NCBI GenBank assembly: GCA_012515515.1
Contig: JAAYYE010000013.1
Coordinates: 6,118 to 70,117, forward strand
Length of the DNA: 64,000 bases
Source of the DNA: Minisyncoccota bacterium
GTDB taxonomy: Bacteria > Patescibacteria > Microgenomatia > UBA1400 > PJMF01
Direction of reading: 5' to 3'
Shown: piece after piece, positions 59,329 through 64,000 of the stretch
Numbering within the stretch: the first letter of the stretch is position 1
Layout: each line of letters opens with the position of its first letter
Translations under genes and position numbers: made by a program
The notes under the pieces: generated by a model
What the model was told of the DNA's origin: nothing
What the model saw: the letters and a program-made list of their open reading frames with translations, nothing else
Database searches by the model: none

Positions 59329-59562
59329 ATGAAAAAAGCCACAGTTAGCAAGCTTATCAAAAAGCTCCCTCGAGCGTCTCATGTTGGACACAATGTCTCT
59401 CATGCTAAAAATCGCACCAAGCGTAAATTTAAATATAATTTACATGCGACCACAGTTGTTTTAGACGGTGTGAAGAAAAAAATCAAAGTGCCAACTAGTC
59501 AATTGCGCCAGTTAAAAAAAGCTGGTTTGACGACTCATTATCAAAAGCCCGAGAGTAATTGA
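59329..59562 (+). CDS. rpmB: Ribosomal protein L28
   Basis: A 77-residue protein of the large subunit. ASHVGHNVSHAKNRTKRKFKYN is the L28 core (cited by GHNVSHAKNRTKR), followed by VVLDGVKKKIKVPTSQLRQLKKAG. The usual CxLTGK Cys motif at the N-terminus is replaced by a basic KKATVSKLIKKLPRA. The earlier ATG at 59311 is ruled out by the -10 box it overlaps, so I start at 59329. Confidence 0.9.
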   Translation: MKKATVSKLIKKLPRASHVGHNVSHAKNRTKRKFKYNLHATTVVLDGVKKKIKVPTSQLRQLKKAGLTTHYQKPESN

Positions 59563-59604
59563 GAGCAATTGAGAATAATTGAGAGCAGTTAAGAGCAACT
59601 AAGC
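59558..59604. repeat. 10-bp tandem repeat at the 3' end of rpmB
   Basis: Copies ATTGAGAGCA, ATTGAGAATA, ATTGAGAGCA, GTTAAGAGCA and ACTAAGC run from the last codons of rpmB onward. The period is one helical turn. Confidence 0.75.
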
Positions 59605-59626
59605 TTAGCGAAAAATTCTTGACCAT

Positions 59627-60703
59627 TTACCTGAGTAAATTTTGCATTTGTTTGAATTGACAAGCTTCTTTACCTGCCAATTGTACTTTTCCCAAAAGCA
59701 AACGCTGACCACTTGCCGTTTTTTCAATTTGGCAAGTTAATATTTTTAGTCGCAGATCGCCTTTGTGTGTGGGAATAATAGTCCATAAACCAGGCCAAGG
59801 TTGAAAAGCCCGACAGGCATTGTTGATTAAGTGCATTTGTTCGAGTTTTGTTAATGGAAAATTACCCAAGATGCCCTGCGCAGCCAATAATTGACAGAGT
59901 AAAGCTTCTTTTTGACCACTCAGCGAGGAAGGGTTTTTAGCTAAATTATTGAGTTGGTTTTCTGGAGTTGGGCTCATCAGTTTTTTTAATTGCACCCATG
60001 AAACATAGGCATCTGCTTTGCTTAAACGTTGGGCAAAGGGAGTGGGTGATTGTTTGGGCTGTGGAGTACTGGTTAATTCGCCGGCAATAAATTGTTTGAT
60101 GTTCTTGGCTAGGGATTTTGCCATTAGGGCAAAAGCCTGTGCATAATAATCACTGAGAGTCCAGTTATCTTCGATCTTAAATTTCTTCTGGATAATTATA
60201 TCTCCAGCATCTAAATCTTTACTCACTGTCATGAGGGTGACTGCGCTCTCTTGACTGCCAATTATTTGTTTTTGCCAAGGCCGCTCTAAATCTTTAAAGA
60301 GCATAGCAAATTGCCCAGGAGAACTACCTCGCCAATTAGGTAATAGTGAGGGGTGAATATTTAGCGTGGTAATTTGCGGAAAAGCTAAAAGCCAATCTGG
60401 GATAAAATAGCCAAAATCAACGACTAAAAAAAGATCGATCTCTTGTTCTTTAATTTGTTTTTTAAGTTGAAGGTTCTTTAAGTTATCTGGCACCAAAAAA
60501 GTATTAATTTTTTGTGTCTGAGCCCACTGTGCCAGAGGATTGATAGTTAATAGCTGTTGGCGACCAATTTTTTTAGGAGGTGGAGTGAGCACCCAGACTA
60601 AAGCAAAAGTCGGATCTTTCACTAGAGTTTCGGCAATTTTTTGGCTGTGTTGGGTTGAACCAGCAATCGCTAAACGAATTTTTTTCTTGCTAATCATGGA
60701 CAT
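59627..60703 (-). CDS. fmt: Methionyl-tRNA formyltransferase
   Basis: Formylates Met-tRNA for initiation. The catalytic region is TLNIHPSLLPNWRGSSPGQF (N-H pair) and SAVTLMTVSKDLDAGDIII with the Asp. It starts SKKKIRLAIAGSTQHSQKIAE where the usual FAGTPEFA is changed to IAGSTQHS. The C-terminal tRNA-binding domain ends FQPWPGLWTI...LLGKVQL. 358 residues is somewhat longer than the usual 310-320. Two in-frame ATGs (60703 and 60697) are possible starts. It lies 35 bp downstream of def on the same strand. Confidence 0.94.
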   Translation of the reverse strand: MSMISKKKIRLAIAGSTQHSQKIAETLVKDPTFALVWVLTPPPKKIGRQQLLTINPLAQWAQTQKINTFLVPDNLKNLQLKKQIKEQEIDLFLVVDFGYFIPDWLLAFPQITTLNIHPSLLPNWRGSSPGQFAMLFKDLERPWQKQIIGSQESAVTLMTVSKDLDAGDIIIQKKFKIEDNWTLSDYYAQAFALMAKSLAKNIKQFIAGELTSTPQPKQSPTPFAQRLSKADAYVSWVQLKKLMSPTPENQLNNLAKNPSSLSGQKEALLCQLLAAQGILGNFPLTKLEQMHLINNACRAFQPWPGLWTIIPTHKGDLRLKILTCQIEKTASGQRLLLGKVQLAGKEACQFKQMQNLLR

Positions 60704-60717
60704 TTTGCCCTTTGTTT

Positions 60718-60757
60718 TAAAATTTGCTTAAAATTTGCTTAAAATTTGCTTAAAATT
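60718..60757. repeat. 11-bp tandem repeat across the end of def
   Basis: Three full and one partial copy of ATTTTAAGCAA (complement strand). The first copy encodes the last residues (ILSKF) and the stop of def, and the rest fill the def-fmt gap. Confidence 0.8.
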
Positions 60758-61329
60758 GTGCGATCTTCAAGCTCCACCCATTGATCTTTTTCCATAATGT
60801 AGGCTGGTAAATCCTGCTCCAATAGGTGATCGGTAAATAAAACACCTTGTAAATGATCGTATTCATGTTGAATAATTCTGGCTAAAAATCCCTGATATTT
60901 TTCGGTTCTTTCTTCAACTTTTCCAGCACTATCAAGGCTTTGATATTTAATAGTTACCCACTCCCAGCGGGGAACTGGGCCATAAATTTCTGGTACTGAT
61001 AAACAGCCTTCAAAATGTTCTGGTGCTTTGAGTAAAGTTTTATTCTGACTATGGTCAATAATAATTGGATTGATGAAAGCAGTTAGTCGATCTTGATTTT
61101 TTTCTTGATGCTGATCATGCTGATCCTGCTGTTCTTGAACATGGCGCATAATAAAAATCTGCCAAGATTTATTGACTTGAGGAGCCGCTAAGCCCACTCC
61201 TTCAGGATTTTTTTGGCGCAAGAGTTGTTTTTCCAGTCGCGCAACAAACTTCAGCAATCTTTTATCGAATTTTTCTACTCGATTAGCCACCAGGCGCAGA
61301 GTTGGATGAGGGGCTGTAATAATTTCCAT
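60739..61329 (-). CDS. def: Peptide deformylase
   Basis: Removes the formyl group from new proteins. The three family motifs are present: EGVGLAAPQVNKS (motif 1, G-x-G-L-A-A-P-Q), FEGCLSVPEIYG (motif 2, with the metal Cys) and IIQHEYDHLQGVLF (motif 3, H-E-x-x-H). 196 residues; a Gln/His/Asp-rich insert (EQQDQHDQHQEKNQDR) lies between motifs 1 and 2. On the complement TATAAT ends 6 nt before the ATG. It precedes fmt, so both steps of N-formyl-Met handling are adjacent. Confidence 0.95.
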   Translation of the reverse strand: MEIITAPHPTLRLVANRVEKFDKRLLKFVARLEKQLLRQKNPEGVGLAAPQVNKSWQIFIMRHVQEQQDQHDQHQEKNQDRLTAFINPIIIDHSQNKTLLKAPEHFEGCLSVPEIYGPVPRWEWVTIKYQSLDSAGKVEERTEKYQGFLARIIQHEYDHLQGVLFTDHLLEQDLPAYIMEKDQWVELEDRTILSKF

Positions 61330-61335
61330 GGGGGT

Positions 61336-61341
61336 ATTATA
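61336..61341 (-). promoter_or_regulatory. -10 promoter of def (leaderless start)
   Basis: On the complement, a perfect TATAAT ends 6 nt before the def ATG; the spacer is ACCCCC, with no Shine-Dalgarno. Confidence 0.65.
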
Positions 61342-61367
61342 CCGTAAAATGCTTGATTTATTAAGTT

Positions 61368-63491
61368 TTATTCTTTTATTTGCTTTTCTAAAGCTTGTTG
61401 CGCTAATTCATTATTTGGATCAATGTTGTCTAGAATATATTGATAGTTAATTGCTGCTTCAGCCGCTTGATTGTCTGAGTCTAAAATCAGGCCAAGATTA
61501 TAATAGGCTTGCCAATAATTAGCTTTGAGATCAATTGCTTGCTTGAGCATTGTAATTGCCTTTTGGCGATTGCCCAATTCTTCTTCTACTAAAGCAAGAT
61601 TGTAATAGAGTTTGGCTTCGGTCGGGGATTGTTCAATGGCTTTAGCTAAAGTCTCTTTAGCTACTTCATAAAAAGCCTTATTTAACTGCGCTAATCTGAT
61701 AAAAATTCTTGCTCGACTTTTAAGAAAATTCAGATGCATCGGATTAATTTTTTGTACATAATTACTTGTTTCGATTGCTGCTTCGGCAAATTTAGCACTA
61801 TTGGTCGCTTGACCTTCTTCGGCAAAAGCAATGGCTAAAATACTATATTGATTAGCTAGTTCATCATAAAATAAAGCTTCTCTGGGTGATAATTTAATAG
61901 CATCCTGCATCAGGCTTAAGCCGGTTTGCCACTCTCCCTCACGAACACGATTGTTAGCATTGTAAAAAAGATTGTCGGCTCGCCAAATTCGCCAGATGCC
62001 ACGATTGAGCAAAACTAACATTAATAATACGACAGCGGAGATAAGTAACTCTGACCAGCTGAGGCGATTTTCTTTGATTTTTGGCCATTTCACCTCTTGT
62101 TTGACGATTATTGCTGCATACAAACTCAAAAGGAGATTAGTAGTGACCGTAGAAAAACCGAAAAAGTTACTAATAAACATGGCTAATAGGGCACTAGCTA
62201 AGGCGATCTGCAGACTAGTCAACTTTTCTTGACGCCATTGTTTAAAAAGATAGACCAGCAGTGCCACAAACAAGGCTAAATAAGTGATTAAGCCCACTAA
62301 GCCGGTGGTGGCTAAAAAGTTTAGCAGTTCATTGTGCGCTTTGTTGTATAAAAAGTCCCACTCTGAGAGTAAATTATGCTCGGCGGGTCGATCTCGATAA
62401 TAACTATAAGCAAAAGTTTCCACTCCAGATCCGAGAAGCGGATAGCGTTGCCAGACTTTTAAGGCCCCTTGCCAAACTGTTTTACGGATATCACTAGATT
62501 TAGAACCGCCTGCTTGTTCGGGATTAATTGCTATTTCTTCATTATTTGCTGTTTCATTATCCAAACCCTCTGTGAGCGAACTCAAGATTGATTGATTAGG
62601 CTTATTTAAACTTAAATTACGTCCAAAAGTGGCCAGGGTTAAAATAATTAAAAATAGGGGCAATAACAGTTGTATCAGATTGAGTTTCTTTTCTTTTTTC
62701 TTGTTAAGCAAAAAATGTTGAGCCAGTAATTGAAAGACTAAAGCGATAGCTAAAGCTAAAATGCCCGATCGAGATTTAGTAAAAAACAAAGCCATACCTT
62801 GTAGGACTAGGAGCAACAAATAAATAATAATTCTGCCTATTTTTTTATGATCTGCCAATATTTTTTCCCACAATTGCCAAATTGTTAGAGGAATAGTCAT
62901 GATTAAAAAACTAGCCAACCAATTAGGTTGACCAAAAGTAGCAAATACTCGATTTTGCACATCTTGAACCCAGCAAGCCACATTAAAATCACCGGAGACA
63001 ATGAGACAGCTCATTGAGTGACCGAAATGTTCGGGGATGGCATATAAACTGACTAATAGAGCAGCTAGTAGTAGATTTTTTAGCAAGGCAATTAGTTGTT
63101 TTTTATCCAAACTGTATTGAGCAGTAAAAAATAAAGCGACATAGGTAAAAACAGACAACAGGCCACCGTTAAAACGAGTATAGTAACCAAAGATTGAAGT
63201 CCGTTGATGAATGGAAAAAATAGTAGATAGTAGTTGCGAAATAACAAACGCGGCTGTGACGTAAAAGCCTGCTTGTTGGCGCAACGGGCAGTGTTTGCTA
63301 AGCAAAGATCTTAATAAGCATAAAGCCACAATCATACTACTCAGAAAATAAACAAAAATCATTTTGTTAAATTCAAATAATTCTTGATTAAACCAAGTAA
63401 AAATAAAAGGAGTAGTAAAAATTAAAATATTAAACAAGGCAAAAATGATGGTATCTAGCAAACGATCAAGTTTTTGTCTTTCGTGGATCAT
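61368..63491 (-). CDS. O-antigen ligase/polymerase-like membrane protein with TPR tail
   Basis: About 707 residues with ten or more membrane helices in the first 480. The conserved periplasmic loop of the Wzy_C/O-antigen ligase family is present: WQGALKVWQRYPLLGSGVETF, then HNELLNFLATTGLVGLITYL (cited by ends). The C-terminal 190 residues are TPR repeats (YYNLALVEEELGNRQKAI, AYYNLGLILDSDNQAAEAA). It should join or polymerise surface glycans on a lipid carrier. A TATACT box on the complement overlaps an earlier ATG (63500) and ends 9 nt before the ATG at 63491, which I use. Confidence 0.88.
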   Translation of the reverse strand: MIHERQKLDRLLDTIIFALFNILIFTTPFIFTWFNQELFEFNKMIFVYFLSSMIVALCLLRSLLSKHCPLRQQAGFYVTAAFVISQLLSTIFSIHQRTSIFGYYTRFNGGLLSVFTYVALFFTAQYSLDKKQLIALLKNLLLAALLVSLYAIPEHFGHSMSCLIVSGDFNVACWVQDVQNRVFATFGQPNWLASFLIMTIPLTIWQLWEKILADHKKIGRIIIYLLLLVLQGMALFFTKSRSGILALAIALVFQLLAQHFLLNKKKEKKLNLIQLLLPLFLIILTLATFGRNLSLNKPNQSILSSLTEGLDNETANNEEIAINPEQAGGSKSSDIRKTVWQGALKVWQRYPLLGSGVETFAYSYYRDRPAEHNLLSEWDFLYNKAHNELLNFLATTGLVGLITYLALFVALLVYLFKQWRQEKLTSLQIALASALLAMFISNFFGFSTVTTNLLLSLYAAIIVKQEVKWPKIKENRLSWSELLISAVVLLMLVLLNRGIWRIWRADNLFYNANNRVREGEWQTGLSLMQDAIKLSPREALFYDELANQYSILAIAFAEEGQATNSAKFAEAAIETSNYVQKINPMHLNFLKSRARIFIRLAQLNKAFYEVAKETLAKAIEQSPTEAKLYYNLALVEEELGNRQKAITMLKQAIDLKANYWQAYYNLGLILDSDNQAAEAAINYQYILDNIDPNNELAQQALEKQIKE

Positions 63492-63500
63492 AATGTGCAT

Positions 63501-63506
63501 AGTATA
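63501..63506 (-). promoter_or_regulatory. -10 box before the O-antigen-ligase-like gene
   Basis: On the complement, TATACT lies just before the ATG at 63500 and 9 nt before that at 63491. Confidence 0.45.
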
Positions 63507-63573
63507 GCCGATTTTCTACTTCTTTTTACTCTTTATTTATGTTAAATTAAAGAGTAAATAAGAAAGCCTGCCT

Positions 63574-64000
63574 ATGACCAATATTCAAGACGATCAGTTA
63601 ATTAGCCAATACTCTGATGATAATTCATCAGCAGTGAGTAATGGTGAACCAGTAATAAGCAATGATGAAGTCGCTGAGCCTGAACAGCCAGTAATAAGCA
63701 ATGATGAAGTCGCTGAACCTGAACAGCCAGCAGCTAAACCTAAACCCAGCCGAGCCGATGTTGACGAATTAATTAGCCAATTAGATGCTCTCCATCAAGA
63801 AATTGCAGCCAAGGCTGTAGTTCCTGAAGCTCCAGCAGCAGACACCCCAGCTGTAGCGGACCTCCCAGCTGTGGAAAAAACTCCAACTATGGAAGTTCAG
63901 ACAGATAAAGCTCAAGTAGAAGAGGAGAATAAGGTTGAAAAATTAACAGCACCACCGGTTACACCACTAATTGAAAGTAGTGATGATCCACAATTAGCGC
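63574..64000 (+). CDS. Partial acidic, repeat-containing protein (continues beyond the window)
   Basis: An open frame from the ATG at 63574 to the window edge, 142 codons with no stop. It is rich in Glu, Asp, Pro, Ala and Val, with a 13-residue direct repeat PVISNDEVAEPEQ in two adjacent copies and then a short helical part (ADVDELISQLDALHQEIAAK). It looks disordered; no signal peptide at the start. The remainder could carry a domain, perhaps for surface or envelope work. Divergent from the O-antigen-ligase-like gene. Confidence 0.65.
   Translation, partial: MTNIQDDQLISQYSDDNSSAVSNGEPVISNDEVAEPEQPVISNDEVAEPEQPAAKPKPSRADVDELISQLDALHQEIAAKAVVPEAPAADTPAVADLPAVEKTPTMEVQTDKAQVEEENKVEKLTAPPVTPLIESSDDPQLA
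63639..63716. repeat. 39-bp in-frame tandem repeat
   Basis: Two adjacent copies, nearly identical (one G/A change), each encoding PVISNDEVAEPEQ in the partial gene. Recent in-frame duplication. Confidence 0.8.

Overview
The window reads as a stretch of a small, AT-rich bacterial chromosome of the Candidate Phyla Radiation (Patescibacteria), probably Microgenomates-like. This is an inference from gene content, not from a marker-gene tree. Supporting signs are reduced or divergent versions of universal genes (ThrRS without a TGS domain, MurF without its N-terminal domain, ComEC split in two), many large proteins I cannot recognise, cohesin/dockerin-like surface proteins, PEGA and DUF2207 proteins, an O-antigen-ligase/TPR protein, and many start codons lying 6-10 nt after a -10 box, so apparently leaderless mRNAs. 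The standard genetic code fits all long genes. I see no CRISPR array, insertion sequence or prophage.

Layout. 0-10.9 kb: PaaX-like regulator, leuS, a DNA-uptake operon (comEA, split comEC), an M16 peptidase and ndk. 10.9-13.1 kb: a membrane protein, a Fic enzyme and two tRNAs. 13.1-19.7 kb: envelope genes (PEGA/beta-propeller protein, a degenerate MreB-like protein, murF-murD, a WecG/TagA glycosyltransferase). 19.8-28.5 kb: translation block: HTH gene, rplJ-rplL with an L10 leader, DUF2207 protein, thrS behind a threonine-rich leader peptide and attenuator, and secE-nusG-rplK-rplA. 28.5-33.7 kb: a cohesin-like membrane protein next to a membrane dockerin protein, galU, a 6S-like structured RNA, three tRNAs and pgeF. 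33.9-47.1 kb: rpmG, a GT28-like glycosyltransferase, tRNA-Trp and mostly unrecognised proteins, one of about 1,500 residues, plus a GT39-like membrane glycosyltransferase. 47.2-51.5 kb: a MazG-like pyrophosphohydrolase beside a nuclease-helicase (DUF2075), two small genes and a DUF2779 nuclease; possibly defence or DNA repair. 51.7-59.1 kb: membrane proteins and three metalloprotease-like proteins. 59.1-64 kb: rpmB, fmt, def, the O-antigen-ligase/TPR protein and the start of an acidic repeat-containing gene that runs off the window.

How it works together. Most genes serve translation (ribosomal proteins, two aaRS, fmt/def, tRNAs), cell-envelope building (mur, galU, glycosyltransferases, pgeF) and contact with the outside (DNA uptake, surface proteins, proteases). 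Two expression styles stand out. The ribosomal-protein genes and several others have Shine-Dalgarno sequences, whereas murD, wecG-like, def, rpmB, secE, the M16 gene and others have a -10 box 6-10 nt before the ATG. The most striking regulatory object is upstream of thrS. An extended -10 promoter drives a 14-codon ORF with five Thr codons. Its stop codon overlaps an anti-terminator arm complementary to the terminator hairpin placed before thrS.
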